DNA of 64,000 nucleotides from Loripinus fragilis (GCA_964019695.1 CAXHUL010000236.1:124001-188000), one strand, 5' to 3'; shown: positions 22,270 through 33,880, counted from the stretch's first letter. Notes: generated from the letters alone by a model not told the origin. Made by a program: numbers and translations.

Positions 22270-22512
22270 ATAACATATGGGCCAAATCATGAGATTTTGG
22301 TACTTGTTCTGTTTGTGTAAAATCATGCTTTAAACATGTATGTGCAGGTATCTAGTGGAACTAGAGACCTAAATATTGGCATGAACCTTCATCTACTTCC
22401 CTACTCTTTGTCTACTAGAAGCCAAGGCTCTGGCAAGACTGTGTATTTGTGCAGGCTTGTCTGAGCCTTCACTGCTCACATATGCAATAAGTACCAAAAT
22501 CTTGTGTCATAT
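22270..22512. repeat. Family G fold-back element, best copy
   Basis: CATATGGGCCAAATCATGAGATTTTGGTAC-type start and GTACCAAAATCTTGTGTCAT end. Internal blocks: AAACATGTATGTGCAGGTAT, CAAGGCTCTGGCAAGACTG, CTTGTCTGAGCCTTCACTG. Confidence 0.7.
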
Positions 22513-22554
22513 GAATCACTAAACTCCAGCTGTTATGTTTTAAGAGCTGTTTTT

Positions 22555-23412
22555 CGTGGTAACTTTTCAACTACCCTATACAGCCATGTATAATCCGCAA
22601 GAATACACAACCCGTACCCCCACTTTTGACCCAAAAATCCTGGAAAAATGGATTTTGTAAGTATTGACCTCACCCCAAATTCAGCATTCTAAAGGTCTGT
22701 GTGTGTCAAATCCAAACAAAAAGCCTACCTTGCAAACACAATTTTCACACATGATGTCATCACAAGTTCTAATTATGCATACCTAAGTCTCCAAACACAT
22801 CAATTATCGCAATTAGTGCAGTAATTGGCCATAGATTTACTATTGTGAAGCTTCAGTTCAAGTGTCATGCTTTGTGCACATGTCAATAAACATCTCTCCA
22901 GGCAAGGGAAGCAACTCAAAAATACAATTTCAGAGGAAGAAAGTCGTGTTGTTCCAAAGGAAGTGTTCTTCAATATATGCAGTTTACCTGTTTTTGAGAA
23001 TAATTACAGCTTCTAAAAATAGAACACTTGAATGATAATCGGTTTTCACATTAATACTAAGCACTGCTTTTAGTATAGTGAGGCAGGCAGTGTATATGCA
23101 CTTACACACAACAAAATTCAGACAGCTGTTGACAAAGACTGGGTTTACCGATTTGTGTGCGGTTTTCAATATCTGTTAGGCCTAAATGACTTCAGCAACA
23201 TAATGGATCAACTCATGATGTACTGGCACGTAATTGCAAAGCCATTTTACTTGGAAAATCCCTTCAATTATTCCATGAGAATCGGTCCGATTGTGTTTGG
23301 GGAAAAAGTCCCAAATTTTGATTTCGATTATACTACCCGCACCCCCCTTATTTCATGAGTTTTGTGGGTAAAAAAGTGCGGGTTGTATGCACCTTTCTAC
23401 GGTATATTTTCA
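22555..23412. mobile_element. Candidate DNA element with distant inverted ends
   Basis: CACAACCCGTACCCCCACTT with TTGACCCAAAAA near 22607-22640 is loosely complementary to TGGGTAAAAAAGTGCGGGTTGTATG at 23365-23389; further inside, CTACCCGCACCCCCCTTATT lies at 23333. The ends are not resolved and there is no target duplication that I can call. Confidence 0.4.
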
Positions 23413-23419
23413 ATTTTAG

Positions 23420-25615
23420 CAATGTGTTCGGGATGAAGTTTGTAAAGGAGACATGGCGCCAACTTCTCCAAAAGGTCCGAAGCTTGGTACGCTAACAGAC
23501 TTTTGTGTACAAAGATGAAGATTTTGCAATAAATTGAATTCTAAAATTTCTTAGTCTTTTATTGACAGGTCAAATTTGTATAGGCATGACTGAAAGGGGT
23601 GGTCTCAAAAAATATTTGTGAGCCGTGAATATCCCCTTATTTAACAGTTGTATCTAACATAACAATGCCATTTGTATACTCAGAATTTACCATGTATATG
23701 CAGAATCAATTTAGAGCATGCTCGTTTGTAGTTACAAAAGCAGGAATTTTGCATTATATGCCATTTTTCTCCTATGTACATGCTCCAAAATGGACAGTTT
23801 CAGATGACCCCATTAGTTTAACGCACAAGTGGAATAGCGCAATTATATTTGAACAAGCCATCAATCGCTTTAGTAAGTGATTTGGGGTGGTGCAATGTAA
23901 CTTTTTGGCTGACATCTTGGACTTGGTTTTAAATTGTTCACAGAAAGCATCTATGCACAGAGTTAACTGCAGCATCTTGGATACTGGAACTGTTTGGAGA
24001 AGTTGGATGAAATGTTTTTGAATACTTTTCATTGCTAACATATTTAGCTAAAATTGAAAATTAAAAAGTTATAGCAAAAAATCAGTTCTAAAAACATAAC
24101 AGCTGGGGTTTCATTGACTTGTTGGGCTAACAAATAGTTTAAAGGCTTGGCCCCAAAGAACCAACTCTAAATATAAGTGACTTATAGTGACAAGAAAATA
24201 AAGTTAAATATTTGGAATAAGAATGAGGATTTCATGAAAAAAGTATGAAAGAACCTGTGCTAGTGAAATATACACTGATTAATTATGTACATGAAAACTA
24301 TTATACAACATGTATGTACAATTAAAATGAAGAAAACAAATCTGTATAAGGCTCATAGTGGAAAACCTTGCTTAAAATACTGTCATTGTTCTAAATTTTC
24401 CAAGAAAAAAGCCTAGAAATAAAGAGAAGACCCAGTGAATCTGATCTTCACAATTTAAGTTCAACCAGATAGAGTATTTAAAAATTTAGAACAATTCTCA
24501 TACCCCATTTTAAATTTCCCCACTATTGTCACAAGGGAGACAATTATCTTACTTCCTGTGTGCCTACCTGTATTACAAATCCTTCCTTAAACAGGATCTT
24601 TAATTAAAGGGAGACTCACATAAGTAAAAAAAACTTAAAAGACAAAAGTTGTTTCCCCTTAAAAGTGTATCATCCAAAGCAAGTTTTTACACCATGAAGC
24701 AAGGTAATCGTTGTGAATTTTAAGGCAACAGATCCAAGGTGTATACCTATTAGGCTGGATCAAACAAATTGCTTTTTAATTAACAGCAATTACTGTATCG
24801 ACCCATTTGCCACACAGCAGAAAATATTTAATTTTTAACAAAATTAATACGAAAAGACTTGTAAAATGTTGGCCTAAATTGTGTCTAAATAAAATAATGC
24901 AACAGGAGAGAAGGTAAATTACTGTAAAATTGGCAAAATGTTTGCCATACAATGCAAATGCCAAGGTTCACTGTTCAGATATTCCAAGGTTTGAACCATG
25001 AAATCATTTTTAAAATAGGTGATAGAGGCATGTGTGGCAACTGGGTAAATGATGTCAGATTAAGATCCTCATACCTATTTATAAGGGTTCTGTATAGCTA
25101 CAATATGAAATTAAAAGAGCTTACATAATATATATGGAATGTCTTGTTCATGAACACAGAAGAACTTATAAATTACCTCTTTTATTCCAATAAAAACCAT
25201 TTGTGTTTGCTAAAAATGTATGTGTAACTGAAAGCAAAGTTTTAGTATGACATTTAAGTTTGTGACTTATATACGAGAAAGTTATCATCTAAACACATGA
25301 GACTTGACCACAGATTCAACCTCCTTTCAGCTTGATAGGTAAGGCTTGAGGCTGTGGCCCCAATCTCCAATTGACCTCAGCTGTTGGCGGAACATTAAAC
25401 GAAAATAAAGCAATTCAATTTTTTCTGGGTAAAAATTGAGGTGGGGGCTGGTAGTTTTAATTAGGTTGGGATTTTTATTAGAAAAAAAGGTAAATTATTT
25501 GTATGGACAATACCATTCTGTCCTGAGGCAACAGGCACAATAATACCTAAACTGACTTCTGAATAAAACACCTGGCATCACAGACATATAAATAACACAG
25601 CAAATTGGAAAATGA
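23420..25615. other. Intergenic, no gene seen
   Basis: Long AT-rich stretch. Short frames at 23665-23880 and 23772-24041 (opposite strands, overlapping) show no family signal. No splice-bounded exon or known repeat recognised. Confidence 0.45.
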
Positions 25616-25622
25616 TACTTAG

Positions 25623-25862
25623 CATATGGGCCTCTTCGCGAGAAAACCTGTCTTCGGGATTTCCAACAAAGCAAGTTTCAAACAAGTCTCCTCAACTACA
25701 GAGACTAGCTGGAAAATTGAAATTTTACCTGTAGCAAGGTTAAATATGGCACTTTCCAAAAAGTGAATAACAAAGGCGCTGATCAGACTGCGCGGATGCG
25801 CAGGCTGGTCTGCGCCTTTGTTGTTCGCAAACCACCGAAGACAGGTTTTCTCAGCCCATATG
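25623..25862. repeat. Family H element, complete copy
   Basis: CATATGGGCCTCTTCGCGAG...TTTTCTCAGCCCATATG are inverted ends. The centre pairs GCGCTGATCAGACTGCGCGGATGCGCAGGCTGGTCTGCGC-type arms around 25779-25816. The full copy allows the interrupted copies at 41.4 and 56.1 kb to be read. Confidence 0.8.
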
Positions 25863-25869
25863 TATGTGT

Positions 25870-26760
25870 GAAAGTTAAAAATTGTCAAAATCCTGAGCTT
25901 TAAAATTCTAATTTTTAGAAATTGCAGTACATTGACAAGCTTAAATGGTCAATTGTCTTTTGATATTCAGTAAATGAATTGAAAAAACTTTTAAAGACTG
26001 CTGAATTCAGGAATTTATTCCTGAAATCTTTCGCTCGCATATATGTGTATAATAAATTTATTTCTATACAAAGATGTGCTGCTACCAATTGAGACTAGAA
26101 GTAAAATTTTAGGCTCGAGTGCTTATTTATTTTCATTGTAGCAAAGACTGGTGAGACTTCATGAATGTTAAAGAGACTAGGTCTGTAACTATGAAAATTT
26201 TTCGAAAAAAAATTTTTCTTTTTAAATCATTTGAAAAAAAATATAATTAAGTTATGTTTTCACAATAAATATGTTCAGTGCAGCTGAAAACTGCAAGGAA
26301 AAGTGAATTATCTTATTAAAATAGGTGTTTTTCTATTATTGGTAATTATTTACGTCCCTCAAATAATTCTAGACAGTTGATTTTTAACATAAATGCTGTT
26401 GTTTTGATAGTAATAATGTGTTTAGATTTATGAAAATGGTAAAATGTTTACCTGAATTTGGGTATTTTTACTGTATTCTTGAAAAATAGAAACTTTATTT
26501 CTAAAATTAAAAGTTCAAAAGTTACAGACTATGCAGCTTTAAGGCTTGTCAGTCATTGCTAGTTGCTTATGCAATAAGTATCATTTTCTTACAAGCATGT
26601 GGTCAAATAATAAATATTTGGACTTTAACGCATTGTATTCTGATGGACTTTCCCATGCAGGCAAATACAATAAGGGCGGGATTGTCCCTTTTATTTTGAG
26701 TGGTAACTGGTCAAAATTTCTAAGTTATGATGCATTTCTGTCACTGAAGGTTGCTTTACC
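25870..26760. other. Intergenic, no gene seen
   Basis: AT-rich; nothing recognised. Confidence 0.45.
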
Positions 26761-26764
26761 TTAA

Positions 26765-26835
26765 CAGTTTAGACCCTGATGAAATGCTGTGTTCTACAGC
26801 ATTTCATCTTGGTCTTCACTGTTTGCCAAAGTACC
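26765..26835. repeat. GATC-core hairpin variant
   Basis: TTAGACCCTGATGAAATGCTG with its complement CAGCATTTCATCTTGGTCTTC, then CACTGTTTGCCAAAGTACC. The same variant is the heart of family Q. Confidence 0.7.
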
Positions 26836-26911
26836 AGTTAACAGTTTTCCAGTATGACAAATTATAATTGTAGTATTTTGCATCAACAGGTTCAATCTCA
26901 TTAAAACTCAT

Positions 26912-27161
26912 GTACAGTGCAGTCCCTTTTTAACACTATATTTTGAGTCCAACTGAATGGACTAGGTTATAAGTGAATTGTGTTATTAAAGGAGAATTTA
27001 ACAAAAGAATTTTAGGCTAAAGGCCATTTCATGGTCATTTTCATGTAATTCCTTTGTAAAATCGCATGATAAAAAAGTTTGGGACACATGCAGCCACAAC
27101 ATGACCACTTTATATCGAAATCCATGTTACAATGAGGTGTGTTTAAAGGGAGTGCACTGTA
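26912..27161. mobile_element. Family M mariner-type MITE, intact copy
   Basis: TACAGTGCAGTCCCTTTTTA...TTTAAAGGGAGTGCACTGTA with TA at both ends. Inner arms CCATTTCATGGTCATTTTCA and GACCACTTTATATCG. Used as reference for the split copies at 17.9 and 21.4 kb. Confidence 0.85.
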
Positions 27162-27324
27162 GAATATATCACAAACTGACCCCTGTCACTTTTATAATAG
27201 CACTAAGGGTATAAAACCCCTTTGTTCCAAGTATTGTCCATATAACACATTTTAGAAATACTGTAATCCACCTAATAAGCCTAACCTAAGTGCTCATAAC
27301 TGTTTTTTTTTTCAAAATGTTATG

Positions 27325-27412
27325 CCCCCTTCTGAAAACAGTGTAGATCCTGATCAGCTGGCTTCTGATGAAGCCAGCTGATCAGGATTCACACTTTTTC
27401 ATCTACATGATC
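27325..27412. repeat. GATC-core hairpin with AGCTGGCTTC arms
   Basis: AACAGTGTAGATCCTGATCAGCTGGCTTC pairs with GAAGCCAGCTGATCAGGATTCACACT (arms about 27338-27388). Confidence 0.85.
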
Positions 27413-27478
27413 AATCCATATTAATTTAATAATGTCCAGTCAAACCATTGGATTGACTGGACATTAGAAATTCATATA

Positions 27479-27688
27479 CAGTAAACCCTGTCTTAAGCAG
27501 CCACTCAAAAAAGAAGACCAAAATTGGTTTTCAAGACCAACTATCGCTCTTAAAGCAGGTCAAAACTATTGCAGAATGCTCCAAGACAGCATTCTGCAAA
27601 ACTTTCTACCTTCATTAAGTTACAATTTGACTTTTAGACCTTTGTTTTATCTATTTTTGAGTGGCCACTGAAGACAGGTTTTACTGTA
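27479..27688. repeat. Family A fold-back MITE, copy 5
   Basis: ACAGTAAACCCTGTCTTAAG...GAAGACAGGTTTTACTGTA with GCAGAATGCTCCAAGACAGCATTCTGC-type core. Confidence 0.88.
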
Positions 27689-27884
27689 GTGTAAACAATC
27701 CATAAAATACTCAATTAAATACTCAATGTGCGCATACAAGAGCATGTGTGTGCTTATCAGGATGAATACAGAATCCTAAAATCAAATATTCATGACTAGG
27801 TACAAGTTTTTTGTTGAAAAAAAATTGGGTTGCTTTGCAATCATATTTTTTTTTCAACAAAAAACATCAATGCACAGTAGCTGT

Positions 27885-28080
27885 TCTAAGATTTTTGAAC
27901 ACTTTTCTCATTCTGATCTCAAATAAAATGTTGATTATCACAAAATGCTTGTTGGAATAGCAAACAGGGAAGACTCTGATCAGACTGCTTCTTCAGAAGC
28001 AGTCTGATCTGGGTCTGCGCTGTTTGTCTAGGCCTTTTAAACAGGCAAATAGTGTTCGAAATTTTAGAACATTTTCAATT
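27885..28080. repeat. Family O element, copy 2, with GATC-core hairpin
   Basis: TTCTAAGATTTTTGAACACT and TTCGAAATTTTAGAACATTT form the ends. The centre is GACTCTGATCAGACTGCTTC with its complement GAAGCAGTCTGATCTGGGTC. Confidence 0.75.
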
Positions 28081-28084
28081 CTTT

Positions 28085-28525
28085 GGCTTAACAACTTCAT
28101 TAAACTGACAATACCAAGACCAACTGGGACTTACTCTCAACATATCAGATCTAAATTACAACACATCTCAATATTTTCATGCCCAGGCCAAAGCCCGGGA
28201 GTATAAAAATCTGAACATTTTTCACATTTGAACAGTTGAAAATGTATATGTACATTCACAAAATATTTTTCTCTGAGTGAATTTGGGATAAGTTTTCTAA
28301 ATTCTAACATCAAAATATGAAATAAAAATGTTCAAGAAAATAATGATTAATTAAAAATATTCTTTAATATTTATAATCAAACAAATCAGTGTGAAAATAG
28401 AAGTAAAAATAACAAAGCTGGACGACTGTTTACAGCACAAACATATAAAAAACCTGGTCACAGTATCGTAACAAGATATGACAATAAAAAAAATACCTAC
28501 TTGGGGAGTAAGTGTACTTCTTCCA
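28085..28525. other. Intergenic, no gene seen
   Basis: AT-rich; open frame at 28351-28602 on the - strand has no family signal. Confidence 0.4.
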
Positions 28526-28528
28526 TTT

Positions 28529-28733
28529 ATTAACTCTTTGCCTAATTGGTAATAAACTAATTTTGCATCTTTTTGTTGTCTGCTGATTTTTTTCAAAATC
28601 AACTTTTCGACAATTCTTTCAGAAACACCATCAGTGTGTCTAACAGTTTTGATCCAAATCAGGCCTGATGGTTTGTTGGGCCTGATCTGGGTCCAAACTG
28701 ATTGCAGCAGATTACTTTAGTAGGCAAAGAGTT
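28529..28733. repeat. Family D element, copy 4
   Basis: TTAACTCTTTGCCTAATTGG start, AATCAGGCCTGATGGTTTGTTGGGCCTGATCTGG-type core, GTAGGCAAAGAGTTA end. Confidence 0.8.
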
Positions 28734-28805
28734 ACGCTCAGAATAGTCAAAACTACCAAATGAGTAGTAATAGTACAGATAAGCAATTTTTTGTGAGTAT
28801 CATTC

Positions 28806-29012
28806 TAACTCTTTGCTTGCTAGTGGCAATTTTTGATGTCTGCTGATGATATTTGCAAACAGTTTGGACCAAGATCAGGCCCGACAGAACCTTGCGTCTG
28901 ATCTGCATCCAAGCTGTGTGACAATCTGATGTTATTCCTGAAAGACTAGCAATGTTGAAAAATATCTGCAGACAAAAAAAATCATGATCAATTACCCAGC
29001 ATGCAAAGAGTT
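28806..29012. repeat. Family D element, copy 5
   Basis: TAACTCTTTGCTTGCTAGTG...CCAGCATGCAAAGAGTTA, with TTTGCAAACAGTTTGGACCA and a decayed right arm. In tandem with copy 4 in the same orientation. Confidence 0.8.
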
Positions 29013-29035
29013 ATTTTCTTAGCGCTCAACAAAAT

Positions 29036-29475
29036 TATATGGGTCTATTTATGAGATTTTGGTACAATATCACATTTGTGAGGTCACTCTTTAAACATGC
29101 ATGTACAGCTATCTAGTGGGGTTAGAGGCTTAAAATTTAGCCAGAACCTTCTTCTATGTCCCTACTGTGTGCCTGCAAGCAATGACTGTTCTGGCAAGAC
29201 TGCTGTGATAAGCAGGCTCATCAGACCCTTCCCTGCTAAAATATGAGATACCGTAAAACCTGTCTAAAATGGCCACTCAAAAATAGACAAAACAAAGGTC
29301 TTAAGGACAAATGAAGGTCAAAAGTATTGCAGAATGCCCTCTTGGAGCATTCTGCAATACTTTTGACCTGCATTAAGCGATAATCAGTCTTGAAAGACCA
29401 ATTTTTGGTCTGTTTTGAGTGGCCGCTTAAGACAGGTTTTACTGTATGCACCAAAATCTCAAGTACTGGCCCATA
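29036..29475. repeat. Family G element interrupted by family A
   Basis: Family G order (TATGAGATTTTGGTACAATA, AAACATGCATGTACAGCTAT, CTGGCAAGACTG...) runs to GAGATA at 29250 and resumes at 29447 with GCACCAAAATCTCA. A family A copy sits between, flanked by TA. Confidence 0.75.
29251..29446. repeat. Family A fold-back MITE, copy 6 (inverted orientation)
   Basis: CCGTAAAACCTGTCTAAAAT...GCTTAAGACAGGTTTTACTG. Inserted in family G with a TA duplication. Confidence 0.88.
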
Positions 29476-29578
29476 TGTTGTGGGTACTCAGAAGAACTGT
29501 CCTATAGAATAAGAAAATAAAAATCTCTGAGACAATTCTTTTGAGTACCCAAAATGTTACAATTGTTGAGAAATAAGA
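29473..29578. repeat. Family F element, degenerate
   Basis: CATATGTTGTGGGTACTCAG and CAATTCTTTTGAGTACCC around a longer, AT-rich loop. Confidence 0.6.
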
Positions 29579-29579
29579 A

Positions 29580-30050
29580 ATGTCACTCAGAAACACACAT
29601 TCTTATCAGCAGCTGTTTACAGACTGCTCCCTTATGCATTCACAACAGTCCAAATTCCATCAAGCTTTGTGGCCATAATCTGAGTGAAGAAAGGCTTAAC
29701 CTTGACAGAACGGCAGTCTGTAATGGTACTGGCAAATGTGTGTAGGTATTTTTTCTTGCTATATTCTCAAAAGTTAAGTAGTCACCAACAATGACTTTGA
29801 GAGAAAGGTCAAAACCACAAATGACATTTCAAGATATTTTTTGCTTTTTTTCTGAAAACAGGACCTGGTATATTACTCATTTTGGCTCTGTAGTCATATC
29901 CAATTCAATTTTGAGACGGAAAAATCACTTGAAATATCAAATGTTGATATTTTGAGGGTTGCCATGGTAACCTTGTTCCCAATATAGTCTTCTACCACTA
30001 CCACCCATTACCTCCAGTTCGGGTACCTGGAAAAGACAAAATTTTGAAAT
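29580..30050. other. Intergenic, no gene seen
   Basis: Nothing recognised apart from low-complexity runs. Confidence 0.4.
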
Positions 30051-30053
30051 GTT

Positions 30054-30287
30054 ACTGTGCAGTCCCTTGATAACATTTGCTATTTTTGGGGTCCAAACGA
30101 AAGGACCTTGTTATAAGTGAATGGTGTTGTATAGGGACAATTTAACAAATGAATTATAGGAAAATGACAATGACATTTTCCTATTATTCCTTTTAAAATT
30201 CCATGGTAAAAAATTGGTAGCCCCAACTTGACCATGTCATATCCAAATCCATGTTATAATGTGTGTTATAAAAGGACTGCACTGCAG
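30054..30287. mobile_element. Family M MITE, copy 4
   Basis: ACTGTGCAGTCCCTTGATAA...TTATAAAAGGACTGCACTGC, with AGGAAAATGACAATGACATTTTCCT inside. Confidence 0.82.
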
Positions 30288-30321
30288 TTACTCATTGCTG
30301 CAGTAGCATTAAGTCTTACCT

Positions 30322-30560
30322 GGCCCCAAGCTTATAAACTCTTATCATGCTCAACTCAACCGAGCATGAAAATCATCATGGTCTTAAATGTTAAAATGAC
30401 AACAATTGGCATTTCAACATTTAGTAGCATTATAAATACAACATCTGAGAGTTTGAAAGCAAGAAATGACTTTAATTTACAGCATTTTAGTTTTTATGAG
30501 CAGATGAAAGTTCATGCTTAGTTGAGTTGAGCATGAAAAAAGTTTTATATCCTCGAGGCC
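30322..30560. repeat. Family B fold-back MITE, copy 2
   Basis: GGCCCCAAGCTTATAAACTC, CATGCTCAACTCAACCGAGC...GTTGAGTTGAGCATGAAAAA, ending CCTCGAGGCC. The AATTGTTGGCATT arm is decayed. Confidence 0.8.
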
Positions 30561-30747
30561 TAATCAGCGCCTTTGTTTTTCTCTATCTTGGTAGTCTCTG
30601 TAGCCAAGTACATGTAGGCTGGATTGAGACCTTACCTGGTTTCAAATCTTAGACAGTTTTTTGTGTTGAGGCTAACATGGTACAGACAATGTGGAGGTAA
30701 ACAAGTTAAATCAGGTAAGAAAACTTCTTATAACTTGGGTTTACATG

Positions 30748-31088
30748 AATGCTCATGTATTATTGAATTTATTAAACAAGTTGAGGAAAATGGATAAAAT
30801 GCAGGGCATGCCAAGCATTTTTATGCTTTTTCACAAACAAGTTTAATAAATTAATAAAATCATAATACAGGAGCACAAAGGCTAGATTCAATTTATCATA
30901 TGACAACAAAACTACTTTTAAAATCACGTTTTTTGCATGGAAAGGCTAAGATTTTGCTATGTAACTGTATATGCCATGTTGCTATGATGGCCAGAACATG
31001 TTACTTAATGTTAACCGCTAGTGGTTAATTGATTTTAATACATGGCATTATATCACTCCCAGATGTGATGTCATGTGGAAAAAAGCCA
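30748..31088. repeat. Family P interspersed repeat, copy 2
   Basis: Same order as 2400-2690: CATGTATTATTGAATTTATT, GTTTAATAAATTAATAAAAT, ATTGATTTTAATACATGGCA, TATATCACTCCCAGATGTGA. Confidence 0.7.
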
Positions 31089-31095
31089 ATTTAAA

Positions 31096-31510
31096 TGATT
31101 TAAAAGTGACAGCAAAATTGAAATCAAGTAATCTGAAATGCAGACCCTCGCTAAACTATGCAATCTGCCACAAATCCGATTAAAATCACTTCTAAAATAA
31201 GAAAGTTATAGCAAATTAAAAATCAAACAAGCCAATGAAGGTTTGAGGAATGAGGAATCAATAAAAATGCATAGTTGAAATCAATAGCTGGTAATTAGTT
31301 ATTTATTAATGCATCTTTAATTAGGACTGTGTGACATCACACAGCCTAAAAATGGCTGCCCTTCTTGCCTTTAATTCTCCACTATACAAACATATGCAAC
31401 TTTCTTATTTTTCATTCGATTTTGATTGAGTTTGCAGCAGACTGCATGCTTTTAAAAGGCCTTTCATTTCATATTCATTTGCTTTCAATGTTGCTGTCCA
31501 CTTTAAAGTC
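31096..31510. mobile_element. Fold-back DNA element, ~410 bp
   Basis: TTTAAAAGTGACAGCAAAAT and TTGAAATCAAGTAATCTGAA at the left pair with ATTTGCTTTCAATGTTGCTG and TCCACTTTAAAG at the right (about 31484-31508). Inner GATTTAAAATCACTT-type arms also pair. Confidence 0.65.
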
Positions 31511-31635
31511 CAGCTTCCCATAAAACCTGCAACTTCAGCTATATGTTTACTCAGCCTTTTTACTAGCAAAAGTAGTGGAGAAACAGCTTTTTATGATATG
31601 AGGATCACACACAAAATAGATTCAACCAACCACCA

Positions 31636-31716
31636 TACAGTGTCGGGCCATCATCAGCCTGCCAGTGAAACGCCATTCAAATGACGTTTCCCTGGCAGGC
31701 CGATAAAGGCCCGCTT
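31636..31716. repeat. Family I palindrome, copy 1
   Basis: TCGGGCCATCATCAGCCTGC with AGGCCGATAAAGGCCCG, around GAAACGCCATTCAAATGACGTTTC. Confidence 0.78.
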
Positions 31717-31739
31717 CTAGACGTTTACCAGGCAGATTT

Positions 31740-32090
31740 TCAAAGAAATTCTGGTATAGTTTGCACATGTTATGAGTGGAGTGGCGAAACAGATTTACAG
31801 TTAGAAATAATAAAGAAAAACTGTACTGGACCAATCAAGTGAATACAGCAGTAGAACTTTACCACATTTATGAAAGTTCTGTTTAGCCAGTAGAATAAAC
31901 TGTTTAATATTGTTATTAGAAGTCTGAGAAAGTTATTATTTTTTGCGCTGAGCATAGATCTCAAAAGCCCACAGACTCTGAATAAATCTTTTGCCCGCTA
32001 GGCTTATATGGGTTAAGTACATGACAAACATTCTATACTTTTTCATTAAATATCCAATATCATATCGTAAGTTGGCTTCAGATAATTACC
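31740..32090. other. Intergenic, no gene seen
   Basis: Nothing recognised. Confidence 0.4.
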
Positions 32091-32094
32091 TATA

Positions 32095-32490
32095 ACATTG
32101 TGTGTCTCTCAGTTCATATAAAAGAAAATGGATTTCTGAAAATTATGCATAATTCCTAACACCAAGTCTATTAGTTCATATCAAAAGTAAATGATTTCAG
32201 AAAATATTTTGTATCATTGTGTGTCTCAAAGTTCATATAAAAATTACTTGTAATATTGTGTGTTCACAGTTCATATCAAAAGTAAATAATTCCAGAAAAT
32301 TACTCATAACATTATGTGTCTTACAGTTCATATCAAATGTAAATGATTTCTGAAAATTACTCATACCATTGTTAGTCTCACTGTTCATATCAAAAGTAAA
32401 TGATTTCTGAATATTACTCATGACATGGTATTTTTCACAGTTCATATTAAAGTTCACATTTTCAGAAAATTATACATGACTTTCTGAGAA
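32095..32490. repeat. 57 bp minisatellite
   Basis: About seven units with CAGTTCATATCAAAAGTAAA and TGATTTCTGAAAATTACTCA. The period is about 57 bp in the clean units. Because 57 is a multiple of three, one - strand frame (32233-32457) stays open and gives a 19-residue repeat (SFTFDMN...MSNFQK); this is not evidence for a gene. Confidence 0.8.
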
Positions 32491-32492
32491 TG

Positions 32493-32704
32493 TTAACCCT
32501 AAAAACGCCACCTATAATTTGCAGCAGACAACAACATCAAATTTTGTCGCCTTTTCGAAAATAACAAATAATGTATGATATTTCATGAGAATTGTCTGCT
32601 GACAGACAATTCTCATGAAATATCATACCTTATTTTTTTCGAAAATTAAGAAAGATGTTGCAAAATTTTTCTGCTGCAGTCGTGATTGGCGCTTAAAGGG
32701 TTAA
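32493..32704. repeat. Family E fold-back MITE, copy 2
   Basis: TTAACCCTAAAAACGCCACC...TTGGCGCTTAAAGGGTTAAC with GATATTTCATGAGAATTGTC hairpin; matches 81-295. Confidence 0.85.
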
Positions 32705-32727
32705 CTTTTAATACAGATATAGTCCCT

Positions 32728-32961
32728 TTAACCCTTAAAGCGCCAAGAAAAAATGCATCTGAAAATGTCATCTGCTGCAAATAAATGCCAAGCATTACTG
32801 ACAAATTAAGTATAGAAGCAAACAGCGTGGACCCAGAACAGTTTGCTCCTATAGAAGCAGTCTGATCTGGGTCCACACTGTTTTCCATAGAGGCTTCTTA
32901 ACCATTTCAGCAGACGAGAAAAGCAGACAACTTTTGTTGCGATTGGCGCATTAAGGGTTAA
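32728..32961. repeat. Family E2 fold-back MITE with GATC core
   Basis: TTAACCCTTAAAGCGCCAAG...ATTGGCGCATTAAGGGTTAA. Centre: GTGGACCCAGAACAGTTTGCTCCTATAG and GAAGCAGTCTGATCTGGGTC. It shows the intact end sequence CGCATTAAGGGTTAA used to read the 60 kb insertion. Confidence 0.85.
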
Positions 32962-33049
32962 AAGCAAGGAGTCCACCACCAGTGATTAGTCAATATCAAT
33001 TAACCATTGTCCTGCTGAACTGAGATTTATTCTTTTTATTTAAAAAAAA

Positions 33050-33122
33050 AACCCACTGCAGATCCAGATCAGCTGGCCTCTGACAAAGCCAGCCAATCAG
33101 AATCCACACTGTTTTCCACTCT
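33050..33122. repeat. GATC-core hairpin
   Basis: GATCCAGATCAGCTGGCCTC with AAGCCAGCCAATCAGAATCC and ACACTGTTTTCC. Confidence 0.65.
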
Positions 33123-33214
33123 GCTTGCTTATAGGTCAACAGGTAAAAATTGGGGAGAAGTGTAGTACATAAAATATTCAGCATGACAAGGGTTTTGATA
33201 TACAAAATATAGTT

Positions 33215-33382
33215 TGTTTTTGTTTTTGTTGCTTTACGTCCCATGTCAACAGCTATGGTCATTGCGGGACGGTCAGTTCACTTAACCACACTTTTTCCTG
33301 GGCAGGCTTGAGCAAGCGGTTAACCAGTAATTTGTGCACATACTTTTGCTTGTAACTGACAAAAACCCTTCTTGAATAAACA

Positions 33383-33383
<1 letters not shown>
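33215..33383 (-). mobile_element. SINE family 2, copy 2
   Basis: Reverse complement reads CAGTTACAAGCAAAAGTATG, GCCCAGGAAAAAGTGTGG, GTGAACTGACCGTCCCGCAA, CATAGCTGTTGACATGGGAC, GTAAAGCAAC and a CAAAAA tail. The poly-A run at 33384-33432 adjoins its head side, not its tail. Confidence 0.78.

Positions 33384-33432
<49 letters not shown>
33384..33432. repeat. Poly-A run (49)
   Basis: Uninterrupted run of 49 A on the + strand next to SINE family 2. The exact length may be unreliable. Confidence 0.95.
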
Positions 33433-33436
<4 letters not shown>

Positions 33437-33683
33437 GTGAAAAAACAACACACAAATGAATCAATTTGATTTTAATCCGTTTCTTGCTTACTGTCATGAG
33501 TTGGCTCCCGGTACCGTTAGTTTAACAGGTGACCGGGCCCAGGGCGACGACAGTAAACATGATTCGCATTATAACTGAGGTGAAGTTTAACAGTCACAGT
33601 CTGTTGGGTCATCACATGAGATTTGGTATCACATGACTGAAATTCAACCAGATCACTTATGGTGCTTATGAATCTATAGTCAA

Positions 33684-33880
33684 TAACTCTTTGCATGATG
33701 GTTAATTTATCATGCTTTTGCCGTCATCTGCTAGTTTCCAGCAAAAATAAAAATATAAAAAACTCTCAGGAACATTATCATAGTGTTAAATGGTTTGGAT
33801 CCAGATCAGGACTGGTGTTCTGTCAGTCCTGATCTCCCTCCAAGCTGTTTGGTAAAGATCAACATTAGATGACAAAAGCT
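33684..33880. repeat. Family D element, copy 6
   Basis: TAACTCTTTGCATGATGG, GGATCCAGATCAGGACTGGTGTTCTGTCAGTCCTGATC-type core. Confidence 0.72.

Noticed and set aside
32233..32457. Repetitive 19-residue protein
   Set aside because: Minisatellite whose 57 bp period preserves a frame by chance.
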